From contig NC_067122.1 in NCBI RefSeq assembly GCF_021347895.1, forward strand, positions 40,677,082 to 40,741,081: 64,000 nt of DNA, in the 5' to 3' direction. Source of the stretch: Acanthochromis polyacanthus. Lineage: Eukaryota > Chordata > Actinopteri > Pomacentridae. Below are positions 22,202-36,509 of the stretch, piece by piece (positions within the stretch are counted from its first letter, which is position 1; every line of letters starts with the position of its first letter). The position numbers were made by a program, and so were the translations under genes. A model generated the notes under the pieces. The model did not search any database. It was given only the letters and a program-made list of their open reading frames with translations, and was not told the origin of the DNA.

Positions 22202-23757
22202 CACTGCTCAAAAAAATTAAAGGAACACTTTTTAATCTGAGTATTGCATCAGATCAGTGAAACGTGGGATACTGATCTGGTCAAGTAAGGGGCTTTTTAG
22301 TCTGTTTCAGCTGATTTGGTGTTCATAAAATTAACAACAGATGCACTAGAGGGGTAACAATGAGACAACCCCCAAAACAGGAATGAGTTTACAGGTGAAG
22401 GCCACTGACATTTTTTTCCTTCCTAATGTTTTCAGACTGCTTTTCACTAGTTTTACATTTGGCTAGGGTAAGTGTCACTTCTGGTAGCATGAGGCGATAC
22501 CTGGACCCTACAGAGGTTCCCCAGACAGTCCAACTCCTCCAGGATGGCACATCAATGCGTGCCATTGCCAGAAGGTTAGCTGTGTCTCCCAGCACATTCT
22601 CAAGCGCATGGAGGAGATTCCAGGAGACAGGCAGTTAGTCTGGGAGAACTTGACAGGGCTGTCGAAAGTCCTCAACCAATCAGCAGGACAGGTATCTGCT
22701 CCTTTGTGCAAGGAGGAACAGGATGAGCACTGCAATAGCTCTACAAAATGACCTCCAGCAGACCACTGGTGTGAATGTCTCTGATCAAACAATCAGAAAG
22801 AGATGTAATGAGAGTGGTCTGAGGGCCCAGCGTCCTCTAGTGCCCCCTGTGCTCGCTGACTGGTACCGTGGAGCTCGGCTGACATTTGCCATAGAACACA
22901 AGTCCACCACTGGTGACTGTGCTTTTCACAGATGAGAGCAGGTTCACCCTGAGCGCATGTGACAGGCATGAAAGGGTCTGGAGAAGCCATGGAGAACGTT
23001 ATGCTGCCTGTAACATTGTTCAGCATGACCGGTTTGGTGGTGGGTCAATGATGGTGTGGGGAGGCATATCCATGGAGGGACGCACAGACCTCTACAGGCT
23101 GGACAATGGCATTCTGACTGCCTTTAGGTATCAGGATGAAATCCTTTGACCCATTGTCAGACCCTACATTGGTGCAGTGGTCCTGGATTCCTTCTGGTGC
23201 ACGACAATGCCCAGTCTTATGTGGTAAGAGAAGTCATGCAGTTCCTGGAGGATGAAGGAACTGATACCATTAGCTGGCCCCCACGCTCACCTGACCTGAA
23301 TCCAATAGAAAACCTTTGGAACATTATATTTTGTTCCATCCGACATCATCAGGTTGCTCCTCAGACTGTCCAGGAGCTCAGCGATGCCCTGGTCCAGTCT
23401 GGGAGGAGATACCCAGGACATTATCTGTCGTCTCATTCAGAGCTTGTCCAGGCATCGTCAGTCATGCATACAAGCACATGGAGGCCATACAAACTACTGA
23501 ATACCATTTTGTGTTGCTGCCAAGGAATTTCAGCAAGATGGACTAGCCTGCCACATCAGTTTTTCACTTTGATTTTGGGGTGTCTTGAATTTAGCCCTCC
23601 TGGGGGGTTGGTAATTTTCATTCCCATCAAACAATGTGGCACTTTTCATTCCTATCACATTATCCAGTCCATATCAATGCTAATATCCAGTTTGTTTATT
23701 CCCCCGTATTGAATATGATGTATTTTCAAAGTGTTCCTTTAATTTTTTTGAGCAGTG
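22202..23757 (+). mobile_element. degenerate Tc1-like element, 1.56 kb
   Basis: The terminal inverted repeats are about 28 bp: left CACTGCTCAAAAAAATTAAA, right the reverse complement ending at 23757. TA precedes the left end. The right flank reads TT, so the duplication has decayed. The element is inserted in a LINE fragment that continues on both sides. The interior holds a broken transposase gene. Confidence 0.9.
22486..23440 (+). pseudogene. Tc1-like transposase, broken
   Basis: It begins MRRYLDPTEVPQTVQLLQDG, with an N-terminal HTH 'SMRAIARRLAVSPSTFSSAW'. There is then an in-frame TAG at 22636 and several frame changes near 22700, 22935 and 23145. The catalytic triad is still visible: Asp in 'LFTDESRF' (about 22928), Asp in 'LVHDNAQS' (23203) and Glu in 'LNPIENLW' (23308). 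The last two are 34 residues apart (DD34E). The multiple stops make it inactive. Confidence 0.9.
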
Positions 23758-24058
23758 TTTATATACAGTCTGTAAAAATCCATGTTCTTCCTTCTCTTTC
23801 AGAGTTCGAACTTTGATTTCTAACTATTGTGTTTCAATTTTCCACTGTTTTACCTGATTTTGTTTTATTTATTTTAATAATTTATTTAATCTTATGTTAT
23901 CTACCTTATCATTGATGAAAATATTGTTCACAGTGATTTTTCTGTACTTGTTTTATTGTGTTGTGGTTTTATGTGTCTGTAATGTCAATGGCATTGGGAA
24001 TGAGGGAAACCTCAATGTCCTTTCGAGACTAAGTAAAGGTTTGACTTGACTTGACTGG
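23758..24058 (+). mobile_element. LINE 3' UTR and tail, part 2
   Basis: This resumes the LINE cut at 22201. The remaining 3' UTR ends 'gggaatgagggaaacctcaa', then 'gtaaaggtttgacttgactt'. The tail resembles L2/Rex1-type ends ('atctcaatgggacttacc...taaaggt'). Confidence 0.65.
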
Positions 24059-24059
24059 T

Positions 24060-25319
24060 AGTGTATTCTGCTTGAGGAAAAAAAAAAAAACTTTAATGGA
24101 TATTGTCCTGGTTCAAAAGGAAAACTGACCACTATTGGAATCTGCTGTTACTTAAAGTAGATGAACCTAAGCTGACCACACCCCAGGTCTCAGAATCAGT
24201 GTTACATGTTCTGAGCGTCTCATGAATCATGCTTTTTGTGCCATCGGGTGCTTTTAGGAGCCATGAGATCTTTAGAAAAATAGAGATGAAAAGGGTGTGT
24301 TGGTTTCAACAGTGATGGCTGTGCAACATGCAACGTGTTGATGTGCTCTCAGGTGAATTAAGCAGAGTCAAAGAGGGTAATGTGAGGTCAACATCACATT
24401 AAAACATTAAAATTTGCCTGTCTTGGAAAAAGGTGACACAAGGTCAGCGGGTAGATTGTGTGCCATCAAACATTCACCTCACTCTCTCTGGAAGTGAATG
24501 GCAACAAGCGAATTTTCTGCTCTACCTGAGAGCATTTCTGTTACCGGCCTCCTTCAGACCCTGTGACTCTGCCAAGAGAGGGAAGGAGGCCATTAAGAGG
24601 ATAAAAAAAAGAGGAAGAGGAGCGATTGATTGAAGGGGAAGAAGTCAGGTTATTAATTTTAAGTATGAACACACTCACATGCACACATTTGTCACCTGCC
24701 AAACTGTTTGGTATTAAGCTCACAGCATAAAAGTCCATATGAGGTGAAGTGTATGTGGATTTGTATTATTTTCTGTGCGGCAAAATGATATGTGAATGCA
24801 GGCATGCTTTGTTGCAATTTCTGCACAGCGGTCCCTCCATCTCACCCTACGTCCCATCTCTCTCTCTCTCTTCTCTCTCAATCTCAGCCACACATCTCTT
24901 CTTCTCTCTCTCTTTCTGTCAGTCATCCATCTAGTGTGGTGGGCAGCCATTCGGGCTTAGGCTGATCACTGCATTTCATCACAACACATGGGGTATGACG
25001 GAGATTGCTATCAGTCACAGGGCATGTGTGAGCAACTGTGAGATGGACAAGTAGAACCTGCATGTGTGTCCCCCAGTTTAAATTGCAAAGAGCCGGAGTT
25101 GCAGTCAGGCTGCAAAAGGCAAAGCAGGCATTTGTAAGATGGATAGGTACACAGAGGAGAAGAGAAATATATTTGTTTTGAGTGATGCCAGCACTGAGCC
25201 CCACTTCTGTAGTTGACCTGGCCTCTGTGAAGATGTTTGATTCAGATATGCAGTATTTAAAAAGTTTTGTAAAGACATCTTGTCCATTCAGGTTTGTAGT
25301 GTAATCTGAAACCCAACTG

Positions 25320-25353
<34 letters not shown>

Positions 25354-26488
25354 TCAGCAATACCTAAAAGCCTGTTCTAAAAGGTGTTTTTATGTCAAAT
25401 AACCTTAAAAATTTGAATTTGAAAAGAGGTCAATTGCTTAACTCTATAAACCCTAGGTTATTTTTAGGGTAACTGCAATTAAGCTACCTTGACACTTGTA
25501 CCTGTCCATTACAAAGGCTAGCCAGACATGCTGTCACTTGTTTGGTTTCAGGAGGCTATCTAGATATCCATCGTTTAATATGATGATACTCGCAGAGTCT
25601 TAATACAAGGACCATTGTTATGTATTTTGCAATTGTTGTGTTGTTTCATGTATCGCACCGTAAATTGCTGGCAGGAAACATGAATTTTCATAATTGTGAG
25701 GAAGGCAAACAAGCTAGACTAGCATACATTTACGGACGTTCCACATATTTTTGATCCAGCCTCCAATAGGCAGCAGACAACTTCAACAGCTAGAAGTGTG
25801 TCAGTAAATAGCAAGACATTTTCAGAGTCAATTTAAGTTTCTATCACTGCCAAGCCACTTCACAGCTTTTAGAACATGATTTTTATATCAGTTATTTCAT
25901 GCACTTATATTGTGTGACTGAAAGCAAACCCAGAAAGTAGCCATAATGCAAGGGTAGTTCAAAATATTCTCGTCCTCACCAGAAATTGTCACAACATAGG
26001 CTCCTCTAACTTGAATGCACTTGGTCCACTGATATTCAAGCTTCACTTTTCCTCCATAGAAGGTTACATCTTGAGCTTCCAGATACTTCTCAACAGCACG
26101 ATCACTTCAGAAAATTCTTAGCCTTTCAGAGTATTAATGAAGTACCCTTGAAAGCTGGACTTATAGGAAAGGAAGAGAGGAAAAGAACTGGAGCTATCTA
26201 TTAAAATTAAATACCCTATTCAGTTTTAAGGAGCACTCTTATTTTTTGTCTCTGAGTATAGAGTTTGATCTGGCTTATAATATTTAGACATCACTAAGCT
26301 GCAGGGCTGCAGAAGCAACCGTTAACCATCATAAGTATGAGAACCTTCATCTACTGTAGCTGAATAGTAAATGTGCCTTTATGCTTGTATAAATGTTAGA
26401 CAAAACACTTTTTTTTTGTGGCAAGATAACATGCTACTCTAATATTCTCCTCCAGAAAATAATAGTCCCTATTGTTTCTTCATATATT
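24060..26488. other. non-coding stretch
   Basis: A CT-rich patch (24855-24920), a CTAA microsatellite (25319) and AT-rich DNA. No gene could be supported. Confidence 0.4.
25319..25353. repeat. (CTAA)n microsatellite
   Basis: About eight tandem CTAA units. Confidence 0.95.
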
Positions 26489-26923
26489 GTTAATCAGTTT
26501 CTCCAGGATTTCGCAGGCATTGCATGCAAGATTGTTGCATTCAAAAATGCCTGAATTCGTGTTTGCTTTTCTAAAAAACTACGATGCAAGTTGCAATGTT
26601 TTAAGCATATTTGTTGCGATGAAATTGCAGAAGACAGTGACAATTGCTAAAAAGTTGCATTTTTTCCACCTTTTAGAACATGTTTCAACATTGTAATTGT
26701 CAACATTTATTCTGAAACTAATTCCTCAAGTCGCTCCAACCCATTTGCACAAAAGCTCAAATACAACGGTGGAAAATTAGCACCAGCCAGATACTGGTTT
26801 AACATGAAGTGTTTGGTAGATTTAAGGCACAGAATGATCATTTACTATTGAATGAATCACATTTGGACATATCTGTCTGCTGTGCTGAACACAGGTGTGT
26901 GTTATGCATGTGTATGTTATGTA

Positions 26924-28554
<1,631 letters not shown>

Positions 28555-29462
28555 TATGTATATCGAATCACGTGACGTAAATATGTAGCAGGCGGCTGCA
28601 ATTTAAGGGACTCAGAAACACCTCAACAGTTTAATCACTTGTTCCTTGTGTCATTTCGGATACGTCCACAGTCTTGGATTTGTAGTAGGATCACAATCAT
28701 GTGATCGTCTGCCAACTACTGAGGTAGCATTCACTTGTTGTCATGGTTACCGTACCGCTATCTGACGCCATGCCGCTATCTCAAAGGAAAATCCTGAACA
28801 AAATTGTGGATCCAGACTATAAGCCGCATCACTGCCAAGATCGAATTACTTGGTCTTTGTGTCATTTCTGACCTTCCCTGAAAATTTCATTCAAATCTTT
28901 TGGTTTGTTTTTGAGTTATGTTGCTAACAGTGGAATGATGCATATACGTCAATCGTCACATAACTCCGCCACGTTCCTTTGCGGAGTCACGAATCTAACT
29001 TACCTTCATTCTTTCAGTGCTTCAACAGATCTGGATGCAACAGCTTCCCTCACAGTGATTTGTCTGGTCTGTGGTCCGCTCCTTTCAGCCATTCTCCTAA
29101 TATGTTTTGCAGTAGAGAAGCAACAGTCAATCGATGATTTTTTGTTGTTGTTTTTAATTCCACCACAATATTGAATGGGGTGCAAAACAGTTTAACTCCA
29201 CTTTTGTGAAGAACATCATAGAATTGTACATGTCTGCATCTTGAAACCAAAAACAAGGAAGTGAATTCGGTGACGTACGTGCATTACGTGTGCGCTGGGG
29301 TCTGCTGTGATTGGTGGAACTTCTGGCAGGTGGGCCAAAATTGCAGAAAAGTTGCGGTGATTGGACAAAATTGCAAGATCGCACAGAATTTGTGGAGATT
29401 GGTTGAATTTGCGTGAATTGGTGCGATCGCAGCATCGTAAATTACTGGAGGGACTGGTTAAT

Positions 29463-29895
29463 AATTAGGAAAGCTTGTGTGCTGCAAAGGTTCCATTTGG
29501 GCTTGATGAACAGCCTTTGTTGTTTTTAGATGTGGGGAAAAGCACATCAACAGCTTGTTGAATGATGTTTAAGTCTTCTTTTTAACCTCTGACATTCACA
29601 CTGGCAAAATCTGTCCAGACTCTCATATTAGCTTCGATGCACAGTGGATTGATTTTACTCCTGAGCCTGGTTTAACCAGGCATGTTCTTTGCCCCTGTAT
29701 TTTTATGGTAATTTTATGGTAACTGTCAGTGGATTGGTGGAGTGAACAAATGTTAACCAGTCTTCCTCAGTCTGATATTTAACAAACCTGTCTTTCTACC
29801 TGTGTTCACTCCCAGTTCAATACACCTCATTTAAGCAGAAAATCACTTGTGACTGCTAACATTGTAAAAGGTTGTCTTCGGTCCCAGAGATCTTT

Positions 29896-29929
<34 letters not shown>

Positions 29930-30230
29930 CGTTAAATAGAGGAGTTACGGTAGCAGCAAAAGTACCAATAACCATGTCATTCTCTCATCATTCCTGCTGT
30001 AACCGCTTTCATTCACTTTCTCCAATCAGTTTGTCTATCAAGAGTGGACCCATGCCATTTTTACTTGGTTATTGGAGAAAGACTAATGCCCTCCTCAAAT
30101 ATCTCACATTTCTCTTTCCTTCTACATATTCACCTCTTGGATAGGACCCAATGAACTCTGTACTGATCTCACTTACTCATTCTACCTCCCCCACTTTCTC
30201 TCCCTTTCTCCCCTTCTGTTCTTCTGTCTG
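29463..30230. other. non-coding stretch
   Basis: It contains the CAG repeat below. From about 30165 a strong pyrimidine tract leads into the exon-like block at 30244. Confidence 0.4.
29896..29926. repeat. (CAG)n, about ten units
   Basis: A perfect AGC/CAG trinucleotide run. It lies in a 90-codon open frame (29872-30144) where it encodes Ser, but nothing else supports a gene there. Confidence 0.95.
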
Positions 30231-30243
30231 TCTTGCACCTCAG

Positions 30244-30412
30244 GTTTTTAAGATCTCGGGACTCGGAGGGTGATTTCATCGTTCAGTGGGCCATGAAAGC
30301 TCTTTATAAGTACACCGCCACCGCCAGCGCATTAATCGCCCCGACCATATTGATTTGGCTGTTCTGTTGTGCAAGCCAGCATATGGAAGAGACAGACAGA
30401 AAGAAAGGATGA
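30244..30412 (+). other. exon-like or conserved non-coding block
   Basis: A pyrimidine tract of about 60 bp ending CACCTCAG (acceptor-like) is followed by G and then 55 open codons to a TGA at 30410. The peptide starts FLRSRDSEGDFIVQWAMKAL, continues with a hydrophobic stretch (ALIAPTILIWLFCC, about residues 29-42) and ends ETDRKKG. Its base composition ('accgccaccgccagcgcatt') stands out from the AT-rich surroundings. I do not recognise the peptide. It could be a terminal coding exon or, equally, a conserved regulatory element with homeodomain-like TTAAT sites. Confidence 0.3.
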
Positions 30413-30747
30413 AAGAAGGAAGGAGAAGGAGTGCAGGGGTTCTGGAGAGGGAGAAAGGTTTGGGAAAGGAAATAGGGAGAACATTAGGATTGGCTAATTA
30501 GACTTGTAAAATGAGGCGGTCTGAAACTCAGGCTGATTGGAATTGTTTTATGCATGTTTGTTTCTGCAAGTTCTGAACGAGGCAGGAGACTTACAGTGCA
30601 AGTCTGTTGTGTTGCAGCAAGGTCCCCTCTTGATCAATTTCAGAAATTAAACAGGTGGACACATACACACAAGTACAAAAAAAAAATTGTCCAAGTCTAA
30701 ATAAGTTTTAAGTTTATTAACAAAATAAATGTATAATTAAAGCAAGA
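30413..30747. other. non-coding stretch
   Basis: Purine-rich (30395-30480), then AT-rich. No gene seen. Confidence 0.4.
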
Positions 30748-31146
30748 AAAGCACCCAGAGAGCACAGTACTCCACCAAGGCTGCTCAGTCGTATGATTTC
30801 TGACGGATAAAATCTTTTAAAAAAATTTGTGGTTTGCAGCGGTCAATTTGTAGTAGAATAGCAATCATGATTGTTAGCAGGCAGCTGATGAAGTGTTCAC
30901 TTGTTGTCATGGTTACAGTGACGCTGTGCCGCTATCTCACAATGATACAGAAATCTTTAAGAAATCCGTGGATTCAGATGATTAGCTACATCACTGCCAA
31001 AATCTAATCACTTGGTCCATGTGACATTTCTGACCTTGCTGAAAATTTCATCCAAATTAGTTTGTCTGTTTTGGAGTAATGTTGTGAACAGGCAGACAAA
31101 CCAACGTCAGTTGTCACATAACTCCACGTTCCTTAATGGAGTTAAA
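30748..31146 (+). repeat. dispersed repeat R1, copy 2
   Basis: It starts 'agcacccagagagcacagta' plus 'ctccaccaaggctgctcag' and ends 'cataactccacgttccttaa' plus 'tggagtt'. The ends are self-complementary around ACTCC/GGAGT. It matches the copies at 28.6 kb, 36.8-37.4 kb (minus) and 52.3/53.7 kb. It encodes nothing. Confidence 0.8.
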
Positions 31147-32298
31147 ATAAAATGACAATTTTAAAAAAATATGTGATAAATGCATTGATAATAAATCTAA
31201 GAATTTTAAATTGCCCTATAGATGTATCTACTCTAAGCTGAAAAACAAGCAATGCAATAAGCATCCTGAGTATCTTCCACTGAGCATGCTTTTAATTCAT
31301 TTTGTGTATCACTTTTTTTATTTCAGGATGACATTTGCTTATCAATCAACCTCTGGTGATCAAAGTTGTATGAATCAGCATAGCTGCAGACATTTTTTTT
31401 CAAATTCTTTTGAATGAAAATGTGTAATTAGTTTAAGTCATGTTAAACTTGCAAAACTTGCAACATTTAGTCTCGTATTTGTTCCACTTTCAAGTTTTCT
31501 TTCTTATGTATTTTGAGCAGTAAATGCAGCTGTCAAATTGTCTCTCTATTCTCTTTACGTGCTTCATTAAATGCTGCTTATTGCTCATGAACATTTGGTA
31601 GCTTGTGATATATTCTCTCAGGCCCAGAGGCTTTCTCATCACCACAGAACAAACTGCAAATCCAGGTTTTGTTCACTAGAGTTTGGAATAATGCTAAAAT
31701 CCACAGTGACGGGAAGTGCAAATGCTGCAACAATCACAGCATCATAGACATTTTTTGCAGATCTCAAAATGCAGTCAAATTGTTCACGTAGTCTGGGAGT
31801 CTGGTTGTCAGCTCATTAGCGGAAGCATACAGCTCAGATTTCTTCAGGGAAACATTTATGTCTACACTGAGTATGAGGCATGGTGACTACAAAGCACCTC
31901 CATGAAAACCAAGATAAAATCCTGCTATAGTCCTCCTGTGAGTGTCTTGTCAAGTTCAAACTTGCTGTCTGGATTTAATGGGGTAAAAAAGAGAGATGCA
32001 GAAATCAAATGTCAACAAATGTGTGAAAGTCAGTAGAGCCACATGAAACCCCAAAACATTCAGAATGTATGGATTCATATACATATGACCACATTTATAG
32101 GCAGTATGATGGCACCAGGAACCAGAGGGAGTCTGGAGCGTTGAGTGTTTATTCATCATTCTCTGATGCTCTGGTATGCCCAAGGACCAGACGACAGATG
32201 CAAGTTTTAAACTGTTTCCTTGTTCATGTTCATTAATTGATTAATCCTTGAACTTAACGAAACGTACTGAATGGATGTTTTTTTTTTTAAAAAAAAAT
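31147..32298. other. non-coding stretch, no gene seen
   Basis: AT-rich DNA with no recognised repeat or exon, ending at the hAT target site. Confidence 0.4.
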
Positions 32299-32306
32299 GC
32301 TTTATC

Positions 32307-33972
32307 CAGGGGCGATTCTAGGATCAGAGGTTTAGGGGTGCTGAGCACCCAGAGGTGCCCAGCCAGGCAAGATAAATTTCTTCATTGTTTTGTACGTTTT
32401 AATGCAGTTTCATTCCCACATTTGTGAAAGAAAAGCATAACACTTTTTGAAAAGGGCTGTGACTAAACCATCCAATCTGATAAAGTTTATTTAAATGCTG
32501 AATCACCGCAAAGGAGGAATGCACTGGAATCTTAAAAGAAACATATCGTAGTCCTAATTTCTGGGAAAAGACGACTCATTTAGATACAGCAGCTCCTCAA
32601 CATACACATAAACAGCATGTATGTTTCTGGAGTAAACCAGCCCCCTATACCAAGCACCAAAACAACAAAAAACAAAAATGGACCTAGGACTTATTTTTTT
32701 GACTTTTATTTGAAATGTGATGCACAGCATTTCTTTCCCTGGTCTGCACGCTCTCATCTCCCAGAGTCTCTCCTTGTTCTCTTCCTTTTATAGTGAAATT
32801 AAACAAATACTAAAACAAATAGATAATTAGGAAAATGTAATGATGTTCTGTTTAGAATGAAGTCCACTGATGTCTGATAAGTGTGCTTCTGAAAAGCATT
32901 TAATGTGGGGAGAACACATAACCTCCATGACATATATGTAAAATTATATTGTGAAAGAATGTTTTTCTTTGTCATCAGTTACTGTTTTGCGTGCCTCTAT
33001 TCTCTGTTTGTTTTCTTACCTGATTCTTCCTGACTTTGCACTCTCTCCTCTCCTTCCCCTTTTTCATCTCTTCCTCTTTGGACTGACAATCATACACAAA
33101 TAGATTGTATTCAGATAGAGGAAAAAACACATAAATATGAAAAAATACCAATAAGAATACAAATAAATAACGTCCTCTCTCTCTCTTTGTAATGTCAATC
33201 TAAAGGCAAATAACCAAACAATGTGTTTCATATCTGATAACAGATATAAACACTGATACATTGATCCAACTTACAACATTACTCTTGATAGATAAACCAT
33301 TTCATCTTACACTCTTACCTGAACCTGGTTCTTTTCTTCGAAAAAACATTCTTATGTCCATGATGAGGCTGTCTGTCTGCACACACACACAATAGGAGTT
33401 ATAATGTTAATGGGCATCCAGTCAGTTAGCTAGTCAGTAGAACCTTAGCTTTAATATTAACACATGCACTGACACAACAGCTAGCTTCTGTCAGTCCAAT
33501 TCAAACAGACACTGACCACCTGTAACGTTTGCTAGCTAGAAAAAACGTAAGCTAACTCCTACCTAACAACATAAACAGTAACCTTTGATTAAATGCAGCA
33601 AAAATGAGGACTGGTAATGATAATAATGTGTTGGTATTGAGTGGTAGAAGTTCAAACCAGGTACTCACACCACTATGGCACATTACCTTCTGTGGGGCAG
33701 CTTAGCTCTGCAAGTAGCGGCTCAGAGCCCGAGTTGGGAAAGTTGAGCAGGATCAAACCATTTTGAGGCAAGATGGGGGGAGGGGGGGTGCTGTATTTTT
33801 GTTGTTAAAACATTACGTATCAACCAAGTACTGTATGTTTTTTTACACTTTTCTGGTTTGTTAAAAAAAAGGACATGCGATACAAAAAATAAAAATGAAA
33901 ATCTTTTAAATTTTAGGGGTGCTGGGATTACATTTCTGAAGCACCCCCAAAAATGGGCTAGAAACGCCTATG
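32307..33972 (-). mobile_element. hAT-type transposon, internally deleted, 8-bp TSD
   Basis: The left end is CAGGGGCGATTCTAG. The right end, on the other strand, is CATAGGCGTTTCTAG. The exact 8-bp duplication GCTTTATC flanks it (32299-32306 and 33973-33980), as expected for the hAT superfamily. The 1.67-kb body has subterminal 'ggggtgctg' motifs at both ends. It lacks a transposase frame but keeps a likely first exon near the right end. The strand is given from that exon. Confidence 0.9.
33319..33361 (-). pseudogene. first exon remnant of hAT protein
   Basis: The minus-strand ATG at 33361 opens MDIRMFFRRKEPGS, followed by a donor CAG|GTAAGAG. Proteins of the TTF-zinc-finger/hAT type found in fish often begin MDI(R/K)xFF, so this probably is the first coding exon of the element's lost transposase. 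It is only 14 residues, so the assignment is inferred from position as much as from sequence. Confidence 0.45.
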
Positions 33973-33980
33973 GCTTTATC

Positions 33981-34545
33981 CACTGATATTCAAGGTTCAC
34001 TGTAAAACCAGACTGGTTATATTGGAAATTCAAAGAATAAATAAACACCTGATGACTTCAAATGTAACTTAAATTGCAAAAAAATATTCACTTCATTTAA
34101 AATAGCGGCACAACCATTGGCACAACAAAATCAAAAGTATCTTCCACAGCAAAGAAACTGCTACATTATTATTCTCTTCACGGCATTTTGATATTAAAAT
34201 AATCCTTATAGCGGATTTACATGATGAAGAGGTTTGTTCACTGTTGTTCACAGCTGCTGGAAAGAGATACTGTGGATGCATAGTTGTTGTTATTGTACTA
34301 CTTTTCTCATCAGCTTGGAAGACTCCATTGGAAACATGTACGTCGTAACTGTGAATTTTATGCATATACACTACTGCTGAGTATGCATGCTATTGCCCCT
34401 GTAGCGTAGCTGCCATAGGGACATAAACTTTGGGCTGCATGCAAAGAGGTCTGTGCTGGCTTTTGCAGATTTGGGATGATGAAGAATTTTACATCTGTGG
34501 GGAATATTCATTTTTTCATATCTATTAAACTATCATGTTTTTATT
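33981..34545. other. non-coding stretch, no gene seen
   Basis: No recognised feature between the hAT element and the minisatellite. Confidence 0.4.
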
Positions 34546-34815
34546 GCTTTCTGCTTATTACTTATAATCATTTTAATTACTCTTTTGCTTATCAATTACA
34601 GTCATCATTTTATTACTTTTTTACTTATCACTTAAAATCATCATTTTAATTACTTTTTACTTATTGCTTATGATCATCATTTTATCACTTTTACTTACAA
34701 TCATCATATTAATCACTTTTGCTTATTACTCATGATCATCATGTTATTACTTTTATTCATTACTTACAATCATCATTTAATTACTCTTTTACTTATTACT
34801 TATATTCATCATTAA
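34546..34815. repeat. AT-rich minisatellite, period about 40 bp
   Basis: Six to seven degenerate units built on 'cttattacttataatcatca' followed by 'ttttaattacttttt'. Units differ by small indels and substitutions, so it is an old array. Confidence 0.85.
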
Positions 34816-36034
34816 CCTTCGTTGATCATATTATGTGTGCTTGCAACTTGTATTAACCCTATAATAAAATGTAATAAAGTGCTTATGAATGCATGTTTGA
34901 GTTCTAGCTCATAACCTGGAAAAGTGTTGATCTAAGCAGGTTGTGCAAGTTTCAACATCTAACTTAAAGGAAAGTGTGTTTAAGGTAAATGCTTGATGCT
35001 CCACTTGACTAAAAGGCTTGTGGTTACAACTGACCTTTCAAAGAGCTGAGGGGAAAACTCTCCCCCTCGCTTCAAACTAACAAACTGAAATAAGAATAAC
35101 ATCTAGGATGGCAGTTTAGCGTGGACAGGTGACAGTTTTAAATTAAAAATAAAGAACATCCGTTAAAACTATGCAATACCTGGAAGAAAGAGGGGGGTCT
35201 GCGGTTACAGAGATGTGCAACTTGTCACGTACTCACAGTGGACAGAGACAGGGCAAAAGGTTCAAACAACAGCTAGATGTTTAAACAAGAATAAAAGTTA
35301 AAGTATTAAACCATAAAACAATATTGGGGAATTAAGATTAGAATATAATGTTCATAAGAAAAATACTTAAAAGAAAATGTAATCAACAATGTCTTAAATT
35401 AACAGTAAATTGGGGACAGGCATAGAAATCTTACATTAACCTATGAGGATCCTAGAGTAAAATAGGGATAAAATCAGATTAATCTGCCTTATACAAATAA
35501 TTAAATTATTGATATTGTTGTATTATTATGAAATATAAATTTAATAAGCTGAATTAATAAAACTCAAAGCTCAGCATAAATTGAGCAAGAAGCTCAGACC
35601 TGTTGTCTGCAGAGAGCTGAGTTGTAGTCTGTGTAAAGCTCACAGGAAGTCACACCTCAGGCAGGCACATACACACACATGCAAAGTACTCTCAATACAG
35701 GGTGAAGACGGCTGTGGTTGGACGAAGACTGAAGACATCCGGCAGTGTGAACCAATCAGAAGACAACAGCCTCTTAGTTAAAAACTCATGTAATAGTTTA
35801 GAATTTGCTCTTTGTTGTGAACAGCTGCATGCAGAGGAATATTGTCTTAGTTTTAAGCCAGATCTGATGTCAGCTAGATCAACAGAGAGTCTGCATGCAT
35901 GCATTTCTGTACTATCCAATGCGTTTTTACTAAATATTCTTAAATGAATATTTTGACTCTGGGTCATCCTTGTCTCCGAGTGTTTTTTCCCTCATTAACA
36001 GTACCAAAGAATCCGCATCTGACACATCACACAG
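34816..36034. other. non-coding stretch, possibly old retroelement DNA
   Basis: The end (35880-36010) has 'tctgtactatccaatgcgtt' and 'gggtcatccttgtctccgag', which reminded me of fish LTR/U5 sequence. I could find neither TG...CA ends nor a target duplication, so no call is made. Confidence 0.25.
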
Positions 36035-36509
36035 CCCAGATAGCAAACTATGGGTGAATCAATGTTGAATCTATGTTGAGACCTAACGCAGAAATTATAC
36101 AGAAAGTGCAAGGTTGATCAAATGTTGAGTCAACGTTTGCTTACATTGATTACATGTTTGCAAACATAGATTCAACATTAATTAAACATTGACCTGTCAA
36201 ACATTTTAATTAAACCAAAATACAATGTAGATTCAATGGCATTTTTTAAACACAAACTTCAATGTTGACAAAATGTTGTTGAATCAACGTTGATCCATCC
36301 ATCAATCTTCAACCGTAACCACAATTCAACCTTCTTAACCCTAATTCAACATTGATTTAACATCTTTTGCTATCTGGGTAAAGTGTGATTTATGGTTGAA
36401 AAGCAAACGTTGACTCAACATTTTATCAACCTCGCGCTTTCTGTATAATTTCTACGTTAGGTCTCAACATAGATTCAACATTGATTCACCCATAGTTTGC
36501 TATCTGGGA
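36035..36509. mobile_element. palindromic MITE, copy 2
   Basis: It starts CCCAGATAGCAAACTATGGG and ends CCATAGTTTGCTATCTGGG. The TIRs are about 105 bp and better preserved than in copy 1 (1478-1970). A third copy of the terminus, 'gctatctgggtaaag', lies internally at 36368-36383. No coding capacity. Confidence 0.9.

Noticed and set aside
34816..36034. Solo endogenous-retrovirus LTR
   Set aside because: A few phrases recalled LTR sequence, but I found no TG...CA ends and no target duplication.
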